DNA of 64,000 nucleotides from Buttiauxella sp. B2 (GCF_006376615.1 NZ_VEXQ01000003.1:124001-188000), one strand, 5' to 3'; shown: positions 16,503-28,443, numbered from the stretch's first letter. Made by a program: numbers and translations. The notes: generated by a model from the sequence alone, not told the origin.

Positions 16503-17126
16503 TTATCGTGCGTCTGGGCGAATTAAATCGAAACGGTGGGCTTCATCGATGGTGTAATAAGCCGATGGTCCACCCGCTCGCAGTACGGGTTGTGCCAGCG
16601 CGGTCTGGTAAATACCGTCTTTTAACAACGCTTCATCAATATGAACTGCTACAACTTCACCCAGCACCAGCCAGGTATTTATAGCCGTACCGTCTGCACC
16701 TGTTAACTGAATACACTGTGAAAGGCGGCACTCGAAGTTGACCGGGCTTTGGGCAACCAGGCAGGCTTTAACTTTTCGTCCTGCGACTGCGGTTAAACCG
16801 GCACGAGCAAACTCATCTTCACCACGTGGCAATGTGGCTGAGGTTTCATTCATCTGTTCGGCTAATTCACGCGTGGTGAGATTCCAGACAAACTCTTTCG
16901 TTTCAAGGATATTCTGCACGCTATCTTTCCAGCCGCTGCTGGCGAAACCAATAATCGGTGGGCGATAATTAAAGCAGTTAAAGAAACTGTATGGTGCGAG
17001 ATTGCGCATTCCTTGCTCATTGTACGAAGCAATCCAACCGATTGGGCGGGGGCCGATAATGGCGTTGAGTGGATCGTGTGGTAAACCGTGACCGTTAGAA
17101 GGTTCGTAGTAATAGCGTTTAGACAT
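16503..17126 (-). CDS. Flavin reductase-like FMN-binding split-barrel protein
   Basis: A 207-residue cytoplasmic protein of the DIM6/NTAB flavin reductase family. The N-terminal half has [16 protein letters not shown] and [20 protein letters not shown], typical of the FMN-binding split barrel. The C-terminal part is [17 protein letters not shown], ending in a short helix. Such proteins bind FMN and may reduce flavins or act as oxidoreductases; the substrate cannot be told. It is divergent from rlmF with starts about 80 bp apart, and it is not part of the E. coli K-12 gene order here. Confidence 0.85.
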   Translation of the reverse strand: MSKRYYYEPSNGHGLPHDPLNAIIGPRPIGWIASYNEQGMRNLAPYSFFNCFNYRPPIIGFASSGWKDSVQNILETKEFVWNLTTRELAEQMNETSATLPRGEDEFARAGLTAVAGRKVKACLVAQSPVNFECRLSQCIQLTGADGTAINTWLVLGEVVAVHIDEALLKDGIYQTALAQPVLRAGGPSAYYTIDEAHRFDLIRPDAR

Positions 17127-17204
17127 AGCGCACCTTTGTTGATTTATTATTTACCCATCAGGCTTCACAGAGTATCTTACGCGCCCACACAAGGAGAAGC
17201 TGCA

Positions 17205-18146
17205 ATGAAAACCCCTGCCACCACCAAACCGGGTCTGCACCCACGCAACCGTCATCGTGACCGTTATGATTTCCCGGCACTTGAGCAAAGTAGCCCGGCG
17301 CTGAGCGCGTTTTTACGCCCAGGCCCACATGGCGAGACCACGGTTGATTTTGCCGACCCTATGGCGGTGAAAGCGCTGAATCAGGCGCTGCTAGCGCATT
17401 TCTACGGTGTTAAACAGTGGGATATTCCAGAAGGTTTTCTTTGCCCTCCAGTGCCAGGCCGTGCTGATTACATTCACCACCTGGCCGATTTACTGGCAGA
17501 AGGTAACGGTGGCGTGGTGCCTTCGCAGGCTTCTGTGTTGGATGTGGGGGTCGGTGCGAACTGCATTTATCCGCTGATTGGCCAACATGAATATGGCTGG
17601 CGCTTTACCGGAACGGATGTCGATCCTGAAGCGATTAGCAACGCCACGGCAATTATCGATGCCAACCCAGGGCTGACGCGTCTGATTCGTTTGCGTCGCC
17701 AGAAAACGCCAACCGCAATTTTGCCGGGCGTGATTCATAAGAATGAAATGTTTGATGCCACATTGTGCAATCCACCATTCCACGATTCCGCGCAGGCTGC
17801 CCGTAGCGGTAGTGAACGTAAGCGCGTTAACCTCGGTCAGGACAAAGATGCTGTGCTGAACTTTGGTGGCCGGGAGCAAGAGCTGTGGTGTGAAGGTGGC
17901 GAAGTGGCATTTGTTACCCAGATGGTTAACGAGAGCAAAGCGTTTGCCCGTCAGGTGCAGTGGTTCAGCTCGTTGGTTTCACGCGGCGAGAACCTGCCGT
18001 TGATTTATCGCGCTTTGCAGGAAGCTGGCGTTGAGAAAGTGGTGAAGAAAGAAATGGCCCAGGGGCAGAAACAGAGTCGTTTCATTGCCTGGACCTTTAT
18101 GAACGACGCACAGCGCGCTCGTTGGGCTGCTATGCGATACAAATAG
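17205..18146 (+). CDS. rlmF: 23S rRNA (adenine-1618-N6)-methyltransferase RlmF
   Basis: A 313-residue SAM-dependent methyltransferase that makes m6A1618 in 23S rRNA. It carries the SAM loop [15 protein letters not shown] and the N6-adenine catalytic motif NPPF in [11 protein letters not shown], followed by family motifs [10 protein letters not shown] and [11 protein letters not shown]. The frame is open from 17088, but ATG 17205 follows AAGGAGAAG and gives the family N-terminus ([14 protein letters not shown]). It stops one base before the convergent ybiO stop, so the two genes abut with no room for a terminator. Confidence 0.96.
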   Translation: MKTPATTKPGLHPRNRHRDRYDFPALEQSSPALSAFLRPGPHGETTVDFADPMAVKALNQALLAHFYGVKQWDIPEGFLCPPVPGRADYIHHLADLLAEGNGGVVPSQASVLDVGVGANCIYPLIGQHEYGWRFTGTDVDPEAISNATAIIDANPGLTRLIRLRRQKTPTAILPGVIHKNEMFDATLCNPPFHDSAQAARSGSERKRVNLGQDKDAVLNFGGREQELWCEGGEVAFVTQMVNESKAFARQVQWFSSLVSRGENLPLIYRALQEAGVEKVVKKEMAQGQKQSRFIAWTFMNDAQRARWAAMRYK

Positions 18147-20402
18147 TCATACCGTAGGATTTGCAGGTGGCAGTGTTCCCGCTGCTACCTGCGAGTCCTG
18201 AAGCGCTTGAGTCGCATCCGCAGGAGGTTGCATCACCTGCACCGTTTGCACTGGCGGCCGAATACCTGCCGCGTCAAAGTGTTTTTTCACCATTCCATCT
18301 AAAGCGAATCGCACCGACCACTGTTTCAGAGGTTGCGTGGTGAACGATACACGCACGGTAAAGGCCTGGTTGGTCAACCCGACGATACCTGCAAAAGACG
18401 GCTCGCCAATCACCAGCTTACGAATATCTTCCTGCTCCATCAGTTCATTGACGGCTTCTTTCAAAATTCGGTTCGCTTTATCGACATCTTGCTGGCGCTC
18501 AACATCATAGTTCGCGACAAATGAACCAATGCCACGGACAAAGTTTGCGAAGGTGGTTATCGAGGACCACGGAATGATGTGATACGCCCCGGTATCCTGG
18601 CGCACGCCCACGGAACGAATCGACATCCGTTCGACAGTACCGGTTATCGGTCCAATCGTCACTAAGTCGCCTGTATTCATCCCATTTTCAAACTGGATAA
18701 AGACGCCGGTAATAATATCTTTCACCAGAGTTTGTGCGCCGAAACTTATCGCCAAACCTAGCGCGCCAGCCCCGGCCAGTAATGGGGCTATATTCACGCC
18801 AATTTCCGAAAGTAAAATCATGATTGTGATAGTGCTGATTACTACTGCTAGCGCATTACGAAATAGCGTGAGCAGTGTGCGGGTACGGGCGCTTGGCATC
18901 GGGCGGCCATGAATATCAGACGCCAGGCGGTTTTCAATCAAACTTGCCAACAAAGTCCAGCCGACAGCTGAGAACAGTAAAATCAGTACAATGCGGATAA
19001 GGATATCAATGGTTTTCTCACCAGCATCGTTGGAAATCCACGCCCATAAATCAAACATGCCCCAGGCATTGAGCAGCATCATTACTGCTGCGCAGACCGT
19101 CAGAATACGCGCCAGTTTCAGGGCTGCGGAAATCCAGCCGTTAAGTCGTTTTTGTAGCTCAGGGTAGTTACGTTGCACCTGGGGTGAAAGGGTGATGGTT
19201 TTTGCCAACCAGCGCGACAACATCCCTGAAACGAATGCCGCAATACTGATGATTGCCAGGCTGTTCAGCGACGCTGCCATCATCCACTTCAGACTATTTC
19301 CCGGATCGAATAGCGAGAGGAAAAACAGCGTCACAAAGTAGGCGCTTGCCAACCAGTGCCAAACCAGCGCGAAGGCCCGAATAAACAAACTGAAAAATGC
19401 CATCGAGCGGTCAGCTAATTGAATCAGGCTTTGTTGGATTTGGCGTTTGTTATGGAAAATGAGATACAGCGCCCAAAGCGTGATGCACAACATAATCACT
19501 ACGTTGATTATTGCACCGACTTGCACATTCACCTGGTTGGAGATTATTGGCACTGCGACCAGAATCCCGTAACCAATCAGACTGCTTAATCCTGACAGGC
19601 GAAGGTTCCAGTACCTGGCTTTTTGGTCGCATACCGGGAAAGGACGGAGATCAGGAAAGCGTGGGCAGAAAATTAAACGCAATATCGCTTTGAAAAATTC
19701 AATAAGCGCAAAGGCATTCAGAAACAGCCCTTGCTGACGGGCAATGGTGCGGTTGCCTGCGTTCATCATGTCGCTGAAGATTTGCCCGACGAGTATCGTT
19801 AATGCCAGTAACAGTAAATCAATAATAAATGCGCCGATGATCATCAGTGGCAGGTGAAACCAGCTCGAACGGTCACGATTCTTTTTGCGCCCCCATTTTC
19901 CCATGTGCGCCCAGACTGGGGTCATGCAGGCTCGAATCAACAGATAGAAGGCGAAAACGGAGACGGTGAGCATCGTAAAATGCGTCAGGGCGTTATAAAA
20001 GGTTTGTTGATTGAATGCCTTGTGCGGTGAACCCATGATATTGCGGTGTAGCTGGGCAAAGCGTTGTGCAAGCTCGCCGCCGTAGTATCGGCTGACATCG
20101 GTAACATTCTCGAGAACAGTTTTGTCCTCACTAAGTTGCTCGGGCGGAACGATTGAAGGAACAGGTTCCGGCGGCGGTGTGGCGGCCACCTTACGCAATT
20201 GCCCAATCAATTCATCTCGCGATTGCGAGTTATCCAGCACATCGGCCAGAGCTGAATAGGCTTTCTTTTTTTCTTCAAGATTGGGCTCAACTGATGGTGC
20301 GGCTGTGTTTTGTTGAACGGATGCGGCAACAGCCGCGGTCGGAAGAGTGACAGCCTGTATTTGAAAGCTAAACATGCACAGCAGTAGCAAGAGTAGCGGC
20401 AC
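18147..20402 (-). CDS. ybiO: Moderate-conductance mechanosensitive channel YbiO
   Basis: A 751-residue MscS-superfamily inner-membrane channel. It has a signal peptide, a periplasmic region of about 100 residues, some eleven membrane helices, and the MscS pore and beta domain in the last third (GALGLAISFGAQTLVKDIIT, then ENGMNTGDLVTIGPITGTVE). Alignment with E. coli YbiO is clear throughout by eye. It opens under membrane tension to release solutes on osmotic downshock. The start codon is GTG 20402, with GGAGG 6 bp upstream. The C-terminal tail is proline-rich and variable. Confidence 0.95.
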   Translation of the reverse strand: MPLLLLLLCMFSFQIQAVTLPTAAVAASVQQNTAAPSVEPNLEEKKKAYSALADVLDNSQSRDELIGQLRKVAATPPPEPVPSIVPPEQLSEDKTVLENVTDVSRYYGGELAQRFAQLHRNIMGSPHKAFNQQTFYNALTHFTMLTVSVFAFYLLIRACMTPVWAHMGKWGRKKNRDRSSWFHLPLMIIGAFIIDLLLLALTILVGQIFSDMMNAGNRTIARQQGLFLNAFALIEFFKAILRLIFCPRFPDLRPFPVCDQKARYWNLRLSGLSSLIGYGILVAVPIISNQVNVQVGAIINVVIMLCITLWALYLIFHNKRQIQQSLIQLADRSMAFFSLFIRAFALVWHWLASAYFVTLFFLSLFDPGNSLKWMMAASLNSLAIISIAAFVSGMLSRWLAKTITLSPQVQRNYPELQKRLNGWISAALKLARILTVCAAVMMLLNAWGMFDLWAWISNDAGEKTIDILIRIVLILLFSAVGWTLLASLIENRLASDIHGRPMPSARTRTLLTLFRNALAVVISTITIMILLSEIGVNIAPLLAGAGALGLAISFGAQTLVKDIITGVFIQFENGMNTGDLVTIGPITGTVERMSIRSVGVRQDTGAYHIIPWSSITTFANFVRGIGSFVANYDVERQQDVDKANRILKEAVNELMEQEDIRKLVIGEPSFAGIVGLTNQAFTVRVSFTTQPLKQWSVRFALDGMVKKHFDAAGIRPPVQTVQVMQPPADATQALQDSQVAAGTLPPANPTV

Positions 20403-20495
20403 GGCATTCCTCCGAACGAAAAGTCAGGCAAAGGAATAAGTATAGAAGGTGGGGATTGGGGGACTGGAAAACGGGAATTATCTGGTGTGGGAACG

Positions 20496-20528
20496 CCCTC
20501 ACCCTCTCTCCAAAGAGAAGGTGAGGGG
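20496..20528. repeat. GC-rich hairpin repeat between glnQ and ybiO
   Basis: CCCTCACCCTCTCTC...GAGAAGGTGAGGG forms a long imperfect stem of the kind common in enterobacterial intergenic DNA. It lies just past the glnQ stop, with no T-run, and probably stabilises the 3' end of the glnHPQ transcript or aids Rho termination. Confidence 0.6.
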
Positions 20529-20533
20529 GACTA

Positions 20534-21256
20534 TTAAGAAACGTGCTGCAAGAATTCCTGTAAACGCTGACTTGGCGGGTTCTCAATCAGCTCAAGCGGA
20601 TTACCATCTTCAGCAATACGACCTTTATCAATGAATATCAGGCGTGATGCGACTTTGGCGGCAAATCCCACTTCGTGAGTGACGATAACCATCGTCATAC
20701 CTTCCTCAGCCAAGTCCTGCATAACCTTCAGAACTTCATGGCGCAATTCTGGGTCAAGTGCTGAGGTGGGTTCATCAAACAGCATCATTTTTGGTTTAAC
20801 AGCCAGCGCACGGGCGATCGCCACACGCTGTTGCTGACCGCCAGAAAGCTCCGACGGATAGTGATGAGCGCGTTCTGCCAGACCAACTTTTGCTAACAAC
20901 TCTTTAGCCAGTTTATCGGCAGCGTCTTTTTTCAAGCCACGGACACGAGTCGGACCAAAAGCGACGTTTTCCAGCGCGGTCAGATGCGGGAACAGATAGA
21001 ACTGTTGGAACACCATACCTGCTTCCTGACGAATCAGGCGCTCATCGACTTTGGGGTCGTTAACTTTCAGACCATCAACAAACAGGTCACCGCTGGTGAT
21101 GTCTTCAAGTTTGTTGATACAACGCAGCAGTGTGGATTTACCGGAACCTGACGGCCCGATAATAACCACCACTTCGCCCTGTTTAATGTCGAGGTCGATA
21201 TTGTGCAGCACCTGGGTTTTGCCAAAGTGCTTAGAAACGTTTTTAAATTCAATCAC
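20534..21256 (-). CDS. glnQ: Glutamine ABC transporter ATP-binding protein GlnQ
   Basis: A 240-residue ATPase of the polar amino acid uptake family that powers high-affinity glutamine import. Walker A is GPSGSGKST, the signature is LSGGQQQR and Walker B is [14 protein letters not shown], with the switch histidine in VTHEVGF. It is essentially collinear with E. coli GlnQ at the same length. It overlaps glnP by 4 bp and is the last gene of glnHPQ. Confidence 0.97.
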   Translation of the reverse strand: MIEFKNVSKHFGKTQVLHNIDLDIKQGEVVVIIGPSGSGKSTLLRCINKLEDITSGDLFVDGLKVNDPKVDERLIRQEAGMVFQQFYLFPHLTALENVAFGPTRVRGLKKDAADKLAKELLAKVGLAERAHHYPSELSGGQQQRVAIARALAVKPKMMLFDEPTSALDPELRHEVLKVMQDLAEEGMTMVIVTHEVGFAAKVASRLIFIDKGRIAEDGNPLELIENPPSQRLQEFLQHVS

Positions 21257-21912
21257 AGGATTTTCATCCTTCTTTCAAGGCGACGTAGCACGAAGCTCAG
21301 CACCAAAGTAATAATCAGATAGAAGACCGCAACGGCGCTCCAAATCTCCAGCGCACGGAAGTTTCCGGCAATGATTTCTTGCCCCTGACGAGTCAATTCA
21401 GCTACACCGATAACGATAAACAGCGACGTATCTTTGATGCTGATAATCCACTGGTTACCCAATGGTGGCAGCATGCGACGCAGCGCCAACGGCATAATCA
21501 CGTGGCGAATAGTTTCACGCTTAGACAAGCCGAGAGCCAGACCTGCTTCCTGGAAACCTTTATGAATCGACAGCACAGCACCGCGGGTGATTTCCGCAAT
21601 GTAGGCACCGGAGTTGATCATAATCGTGACGACAGCTGCGCTGAAGGGATCGATGCGCAGGTCAGGGATAGCCATGGGTAAGGCGAAGTAAATAAACATT
21701 ACCTGTACGACAATTGGCGTACCGCGAATGACTTCAATAAAAACTAATGCGATGTGATTGGCAATCCAGCCGCCGTAAGTACGGGCGAAACCCGCTACCA
21801 GACCAATAATCAGACCGCCAAATAACCCGATGACCGAAATCAGCAAAGTCATTTTGGCGCCTTCAATCAAAAGCGGGATTGCAGGCCAAATGGCACTCCA
21901 GTCAAACTCCAT
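21253..21912 (-). CDS. glnP: Glutamine ABC transporter permease GlnP
   Basis: A 219-residue inner-membrane permease (HisMQ type) with about five helices and the EAA loop [20 protein letters not shown] that docks onto GlnQ. The frame is open to 21942, but the ATG at 21912 gives the E. coli-like N-terminus [20 protein letters not shown] and has AGGAAC upstream, so it was chosen. It lies between glnH and glnQ and forms a homodimeric channel. Confidence 0.96.
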   Translation of the reverse strand: MEFDWSAIWPAIPLLIEGAKMTLLISVIGLFGGLIIGLVAGFARTYGGWIANHIALVFIEVIRGTPIVVQVMFIYFALPMAIPDLRIDPFSAAVVTIMINSGAYIAEITRGAVLSIHKGFQEAGLALGLSKRETIRHVIMPLALRRMLPPLGNQWIISIKDTSLFIVIGVAELTRQGQEIIAGNFRALEIWSAVAVFYLIITLVLSFVLRRLERRMKIL

Positions 21913-21996
21913 GATGTGTTCCTGTTGTATACCGTGGTTCAAAAATAGCAGGGGCGAAAGCCGCCCCTGAGGTCTTACGTAATAACTTTAGAATTA

Positions 21997-22903
<907 letters not shown>

Positions 22904-23061
22904 CGTTTTTGGTGCGTAAAGTGAGAGGAAGTGTTGAAGTCTAGTTTTACCGCAAATAGCGGCGGCAAAACAATCATCTGTTAACGATTGTGTGAGGTGA
23001 TTATTACAAATGAGCAACTTATGCGGCAGGGTTAAACAATTTTATGCGCTAAAACAGTGCA

Positions 23062-23089
23062 TTCATCCTCCCACTGGCGGGAGGATGAA
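23062..23089 (-). terminator. Hairpin downstream of dps
   Basis: An 11-bp perfect stem, TTCATCCTCCC / GGGAGGATGAA, with a 6-nt loop lies 19 bp past the dps stop codon. The T-run is poor, but its position and strength fit a dps terminator. Confidence 0.7.
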
Positions 23090-23107
23090 GTAACAATCTG
23101 CTAGCAA

Positions 23108-23698
<591 letters not shown>

Positions 23699-23873
23699 CT
23701 ATCAGATAAATAGCAGAGGCAGAATGGATTTTAGTAACTCATTGTTAATAAATTACTTTTAATTAAATGTTGCGAGGCGTAACGGGAATAAACAAAACAT
23801 GAGCGTTTCATGGGAATAATTATTATTTTCTAGTGGTGATATTACAGAATATAAGTGATTGAACGGCAGTAAA

Positions 23874-23906
23874 TATTCACTGTGGTCACAAAAACCACGG
23901 TGAATA
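23874..23906 (-). terminator. Hairpin downstream of rhtA
   Basis: TATTCACTGTGGT / ACCACGGTGAATA pairs over 13 positions with one G-U type mismatch, 9 bp past the rhtA stop. It has no clear T-run, so it is probably a weak or Rho-assisted terminator. Confidence 0.6.
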
Positions 23907-23915
23907 ATGAGGGGT

Positions 23916-24803
23916 TTAATTTACATCGACGCTGGTAATCTGAGTTTCTTTCTTGAGCGTAAGCGTTGACCCCACTGACGCGGCAATAATGGATAGCAAT
24001 GCCAGCCACTGTATCAGAGTCAGATGCTCACCGAGGAACAACATACCAGACAATGCCGCAAGCCCTGGTTCCATACTCATCAGCGTGCCAAAAGTACGTG
24101 TCGGTAAACGAGTAAGGGCGATCATTTCCAACGAGTAGGGCAGTGCCGTAGACAAAATCGCCACACCAAGACCTAGCGGTACAAGCGACCAGTGCCATAA
24201 GGCTTCACCTGCCTGCCATGCGCCAATTGGCACAAAAATAATTGCGGCAATGAGTGAACCGAAAGCCACCGTTGCCGGGCCGTGGTCGGCGCCTGCTTTT
24301 TGGCCAAACAGGATGTAAATTGCCCAGCAAGCCCCAGCTCCCAGCGCATACGCAGCACCAACTAAATCAACACTTGAAATAGACTGCCCTAGCGGCAACA
24401 GGAACCACAAACCCAGCACCGCTAAAATCACCCAGACAAAATCCACGGCACGGCGCGATGAGAATAAAGCCACGGCAAGTGGGCCTGTGAACTCAAGTGC
24501 TACTGCAATCCCGAGAGGTACGGTCTGAATAGATAAATAGAAGAGGTAGTTCATTCCTCCGAGTGCGAGTCCGTACATCAATAAAGGGATTCGTTGCTCC
24601 GCTTTAAAGCGCAATCGCCACGGTTTAAACACGACCACCAGAATCAACGTACCCAAAGCCAGACGCAGTGCGGTCACACCTGGTGCGCCGACCAACGGGA
24701 ATAATGATTTTGCAAGCGATGCGCCACTTTGAATGGAGGTCATGGCAATCAAAAGTACGACGATGGGTAACCAAACGGGGGTCTTGCGTGGCGATAACGG
24801 CAT
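23916..24803 (-). CDS. rhtA: Threonine/homoserine exporter RhtA
   Basis: A 295-residue inner-membrane exporter of the EamA/DMT family with ten predicted helices in two five-helix repeats. It has the same length as E. coli RhtA and conserved blocks such as LFPLVGAPGVTALRLALGT and ALTRLPTRTFGTLMSMEP. It exports threonine, homoserine and some amino acid analogues. It lies between dps and ompX as in E. coli. Confidence 0.95.
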   Translation of the reverse strand: MPLSPRKTPVWLPIVVLLIAMTSIQSGASLAKSLFPLVGAPGVTALRLALGTLILVVVFKPWRLRFKAEQRIPLLMYGLALGGMNYLFYLSIQTVPLGIAVALEFTGPLAVALFSSRRAVDFVWVILAVLGLWFLLPLGQSISSVDLVGAAYALGAGACWAIYILFGQKAGADHGPATVAFGSLIAAIIFVPIGAWQAGEALWHWSLVPLGLGVAILSTALPYSLEMIALTRLPTRTFGTLMSMEPGLAALSGMLFLGEHLTLIQWLALLSIIAASVGSTLTLKKETQITSVDVN

Positions 24804-25171
24804 CCTGCTTCCTGTAAGTCAGTGTCGATTTCAGTCAAAAAATAAAAGTAACCCCAGTGTAAATGAATAAGTTATGGCTCGTTGAGAATTCATTGAAAAA
24901 AATAATAAACTGATGCAGTACCATAATCGTGTTTTTGCGTAATTTTCGCCCAAATAAGTTTAAGAATTATCTGGATGACGATGTGGCTGTTCATGCGAAT
25001 AATTGTCGCACTTTTTGATAAAAAGACTGTGATTTGAAGGGGCTACAATGTAACGGAAACGTTCTGTTACATGAAAGAAATCATTAGACAACGTAAATAT
25101 CGCAGAGTTTCATACATAAATTTGATATATTAAAAGCTTAGAAGTTACTTGAAGCACATTTGAGGTGGATT
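24804..25171. promoter_or_regulatory. ompX control region with a TGTAAC...GTTACA dyad
   Basis: This 368-bp gap separates divergent rhtA and ompX. The clearest structure is an imperfect dyad TGTAACGGAAACG / CGTTCTGTTACA at 25049-25071, about 100 bp before ompX, which looks like a regulator site, but I cannot assign the protein. The segment 25080-25150 is AT-rich and probably contains the ompX promoter. Confidence 0.4.
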
Positions 25172-25675
25172 ATGAAAAAAATTGCATGTCTTTCAGCACT
25201 GGCTTGTGTTCTGGCCGTTTCCGTTGGTACCGCATCTGCAGCTAGCACCGTAACTGGCGGCTACGCACAAAGCGATATGCAGGGCAAAGCCAACAAAGCT
25301 GGCGGTTTCAACCTGAAGTACCGTTATGAAAACGACACCCCGCTGGGTTACATCGGTTCTTTCACTTACACCGAGAAAAACAACAGTGACGCTGGTCAGT
25401 ATAACAAATCACAATACTACGGCATCACTGCTGGTCCTGCTTACCGCATCAACGATTGGGCAAGCATCTACGGTGTAGTTGGTGTGGGTTACGGTAAATT
25501 CCAGTCTACTAACTACCCAGCTAAAGCTGACACCAGCGATTACGGTTTCTCTTACGGCGCAGGTATGCAGTTTAACCCAATCGAAAACGTTGCTCTTGAC
25601 GTTTCCTACGAGCAGAGCCGCATCCGTAACGTTGATGTTGGCACCTGGATCGCAGGCGTGGGTTACCGCTTCTAA
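25172..25675 (+). CDS. ompX: Outer membrane protein OmpX
   Basis: A 167-residue outer-membrane beta-barrel of the Ail/Lom/OmpX family. A signal peptide of about 23 residues ends GTASA, followed by alternating amphipathic strands typical of an eight-stranded barrel, with AGPAYRINDWASIYGVVGVG and the C-terminal VGYRF ending in Phe. It is four residues shorter than E. coli OmpX, the differences falling in the surface loops. ATG 25172 has GAGG upstream. The codon use is that of a highly expressed gene. It is followed by a strong terminator. Confidence 0.97.
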   Translation: MKKIACLSALACVLAVSVGTASAASTVTGGYAQSDMQGKANKAGGFNLKYRYENDTPLGYIGSFTYTEKNNSDAGQYNKSQYYGITAGPAYRINDWASIYGVVGVGYGKFQSTNYPAKADTSDYGFSYGAGMQFNPIENVALDVSYEQSRIRNVDVGTWIAGVGYRF

Positions 25676-25697
25676 TTTCACTTTAACGAGTGAAAAT

Positions 25698-25727
25698 AAA
25701 AATCCGCCCAAGTGGCGGATTTTTTTT
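25698..25727 (+). terminator. ompX Rho-independent terminator
   Basis: Stem ATCCGCC (25702-25708) / GGCGGAT (25714-25720) followed by a run of eight T. Confidence 0.95.
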
Positions 25728-25784
25728 ACCTGAAATTCCCCGTCTTATTTGACACTACAACGCCAATTAATCAGGGCAATAAGG

Positions 25785-27371
25785 TTAACGCGTACGGGTT
25801 TCGAACACATCCGTCTGCAGATGAGTATAGTCCACCTTCTTAAGCTTAAAGTTTGTGATGAAGGTTGGCCCTGCGTTTTGCTCAGAAATGAACTTGTACT
25901 TCGGCGTTAACTCTTTGGTTTTAATCCCTGTCCATGCCGAGAAGAAATTCAGGAAATCATTCGCTGAACGACGCGTTTTTATTTGGCGATGCTCTTTATC
26001 ATCACTTGAAAGCACCATAAACGGCACCTGGAAGTTTTGCTGGTACTCGTCATCGTGCGCCAGATATTGCACATCTGTGCCACGCTCTTTGAAAGCCAGT
26101 CCATGGTCGGAGAAGTAAACTAACGAGAAAGTTTCGCCGCTGTTTTGCAACTGCTGGTAAAGCTGCTTTAGCAGGTCGTCGGTTTGCGTCATGCTATAGA
26201 GATAACAAGACGTCTCTTTCGACTGTACAAAATCTTTATATTTACCCTGAGTACGATCGCAAGCTTGCGGATGCGAACCCATCAAATGCAGCACAATTAA
26301 TTGTGGGGTGGTGCGCGGGGTTGCAAACACCTGTGCTGTCATCTTCAACAATGCTTCATCACGCGTATTCTTATCCGCTTCAAAATCACCATTTTTCAGG
26401 AAATGCACTTCATCGGCACGTTTGGCGATACTGGCAATGGCTGTGTCGTACTCGCCAATTTGACCCTGGTTTGAGAACCACCAGGTCTGGAAACCTGCGC
26501 GGTTTGCCAACGTAATAATGCTGTCCTGGTATTGCGGTTTGCCGTCAATGACGCGGTTGAGTGTCATGCCTAGTGACTTCTGCGTGGAGCCACTGGCGGC
26601 GACATAATCCATAAACAGATTGCCGTTTACCTGGCTTGCGAAAGGGGTGTTATCCCAGTGGCCACCAAATGCGCCCAGCGCGTCGCGTCGTGCACTTTCA
26701 CCAATCACCACTACATAGGTGTGATATTTCGGTTTCACCGCCAGCACATTCCAGGTGTCTTTCATTTGTGCGAAAGCCTGCATACGCGTTTGCTCGTCAA
26801 TCACTTCCTGGTTGTTAACGATAACATCTTTAACAAAGCGGAAAACCGGATAACCGGAATCTTTGATTTTAAATACTCCGCCGTATGCCAGGTTTTGTAC
26901 CGGCGCGACGAAGAAACAAACTATGCTGACGACCAGACATAAGCTGTCGAAATGGCACCATGTTCTTTTCTTTGGAGCGATTTTACGGCGCACGGCAATC
27001 ACACCAAGCGCCAGAATAAATACCGATACCAAATAGCTGTACCACGGGAAGATAGTCATTATCTCCGTGGATTCTTCAAAGTTGGTCGAATGCAGAGCAA
27101 GTAGGGTATTAAAGTTTGGTGCGCCATAAGCCTGGCCAAATGGGAAATACATCGCTGCAATTACGCTACAGATAGCCAGCAATCCCTTCTGGAATTTTGG
27201 TGCACTGCGCCAAAGCAGCAGTAATACGCAACTGAATGCCACTGCATACAGAACGCTAAATTCATAACCGAGTGCGAAGTTAATCAATAATGACTGAAGG
27301 AAATAAAAACCAGTCCACGGATTAAGCGCAATTGCGCGGATCGTCAGGGTATCTTTAACCGTTAAATTCAT
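25785..27371 (-). CDS. opgE: Phosphoethanolamine transferase OpgE (YbiP)
   Basis: A 528-residue inner-membrane enzyme of the EptA/alkaline phosphatase-like family that adds phosphoethanolamine to osmoregulated periplasmic glucans. Four to five membrane helices occupy about residues 1-165. The periplasmic sulfatase-like domain carries VVVIGESARRDALGAFG, the GSTQKSLGMTL nucleophile segment and the metal motif FSDHGLAFKERG. It aligns end to end with E. coli OpgE. ATG 27371 gives the E. coli start MNLT; an upstream TTG at 27386 is possible but less likely. Confidence 0.95.
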   Translation of the reverse strand: MNLTVKDTLTIRAIALNPWTGFYFLQSLLINFALGYEFSVLYAVAFSCVLLLLWRSAPKFQKGLLAICSVIAAMYFPFGQAYGAPNFNTLLALHSTNFEESTEIMTIFPWYSYLVSVFILALGVIAVRRKIAPKKRTWCHFDSLCLVVSIVCFFVAPVQNLAYGGVFKIKDSGYPVFRFVKDVIVNNQEVIDEQTRMQAFAQMKDTWNVLAVKPKYHTYVVVIGESARRDALGAFGGHWDNTPFASQVNGNLFMDYVAASGSTQKSLGMTLNRVIDGKPQYQDSIITLANRAGFQTWWFSNQGQIGEYDTAIASIAKRADEVHFLKNGDFEADKNTRDEALLKMTAQVFATPRTTPQLIVLHLMGSHPQACDRTQGKYKDFVQSKETSCYLYSMTQTDDLLKQLYQQLQNSGETFSLVYFSDHGLAFKERGTDVQYLAHDDEYQQNFQVPFMVLSSDDKEHRQIKTRRSANDFLNFFSAWTGIKTKELTPKYKFISEQNAGPTFITNFKLKKVDYTHLQTDVFETRTR

Positions 27372-27656
27372 GTTTACCGAGATCAACTAAACGCCATGCG
27401 AAAACCCTGGCGACGAGGGTAAGAACCTGCCTGACAGACGGAAAAAGAAGGGAGTTTGGACCGCATCTGCGAGCCGCTTCATGTACAGGGCTGCAAGAAG
27501 ATAGAGCGGTACGATAAGAAGATCAACTGATAAGCGAAATGTGTTTTGCGAAGCAGGTAGCAAATCCGACAAATGGTAAGGTTAAAGCACGGAAAACGAA
27601 GCTATTCGCGGGATCTATTGATATGTAAATTTACTTGCAGACGGCAGGGCGGTTGC

Positions 27657-27785
27657 CTATGGCTTTGGTTTTTCGCCCTGCTGTGGTTTCCCTGAAACCC
27701 ATTCACATAACATATTGAGCAGCATTAGCCGCACCTGAAACGGGGTATGTGTAAACACGCTCATGCACCTCTTAAATTCATTCAT
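27657..27785 (-). CDS. mntS: Small manganese-homeostasis protein MntS
   Basis: A 42-residue protein, MNEFKRCMSVFTHTPFQVRL and onward, the same length as E. coli MntS with most residues matching (VRLMLLxMLC, KPQQ). MntS raises available manganese under scarcity, apparently by inhibiting the exporter MntP, and is repressed by MntR with Mn. The frame is open upstream to 27857, but ATG 27785 with GGAGGG just before it is the right start. It is divergent from mntR, with an MntR box between. Confidence 0.95.
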   Translation of the reverse strand: MNEFKRCMSVFTHTPFQVRLMLLNMLCEWVSGKPQQGEKPKP

Positions 27786-27848
27786 ACAACCCTCCAGTCT
27801 ATTTTTTCTGCCCTTAATTCCTTTCAAGGCTGACTGCATTACATACAG

Positions 27849-27866
27849 ATATAGCACAGGCTATAT
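27849..27866. promoter_or_regulatory. MntR operator
   Basis: ATATAGC-N4-GCTATAT is a perfect 7-bp dyad that resembles the MntR boxes of E. coli mntS and mntH. It overlaps the presumed mntS promoter, about 65-80 bp before the mntS start. Confidence 0.8.
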
Positions 27867-27975
27867 TGTATAGCTATTGCTAATTCGTTAAATTTTTGTG
27901 CTTGCGTGATGCTGGTTTACAATGGGCTAAATGTCGTCATTGGACGATGCCGCGCCACTGCATTGAGGAAGCATC

Positions 27976-28443
27976 ATGAGCCGTACGCCTGGCCAAAAAA
28001 ATAAAGAGAAAGTGACGCAGTTGGTAAACGTTGAAGTGCATGTAGAAGGCTTTCGACAGGTTCGGGAAGCGCACCGTCGCGAATTAATTGATGACTATGT
28101 TGAGCTGATTTCAGATTTGATTCGTGAAGTAGGGGAAGTACGCCAGGTTGATATGGCGGCACGCCTCGGAGTTTCTCAACCTACGGTTGCAAAAATGTTA
28201 AAGCGACTAGCCTCGGTTGGGTTAATCGAACAAATTCCGTGGCGTGGCGTGTTTTTGACTGCTGAAGGTGAAAAACTGGCGCAAATCAGCCGGGAGCGTC
28301 ATCAGATAGTCGAAAACTTTTTCCTCGCGTTGGGTATTAGCCCGGAAACTGCAAGGATCGACGCAGAAGGTGTTGAGCATCACGTTAGTGAAGAGACGCT
28401 TGAAGCTTTTCGCTTGTTTAGCGAACAACGAGGACTCAAGTAG
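27976..28443 (+). CDS. mntR: Manganese-responsive regulator MntR
   Basis: A 155-residue DtxR/MntR-family metalloregulator. It has an N-terminal extension (about 1-30), the winged HTH ([21 protein letters not shown], about 58-80) and a C-terminal dimer and metal region with [15 protein letters not shown]. With Mn it represses mntS and mntH and, in E. coli, activates mntP. ybiR follows after 2 bp and is cotranscribed. Confidence 0.96.
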   Translation: MSRTPGQKNKEKVTQLVNVEVHVEGFRQVREAHRRELIDDYVELISDLIREVGEVRQVDMAARLGVSQPTVAKMLKRLASVGLIEQIPWRGVFLTAEGEKLAQISRERHQIVENFFLALGISPETARIDAEGVEHHVSEETLEAFRLFSEQRGLK

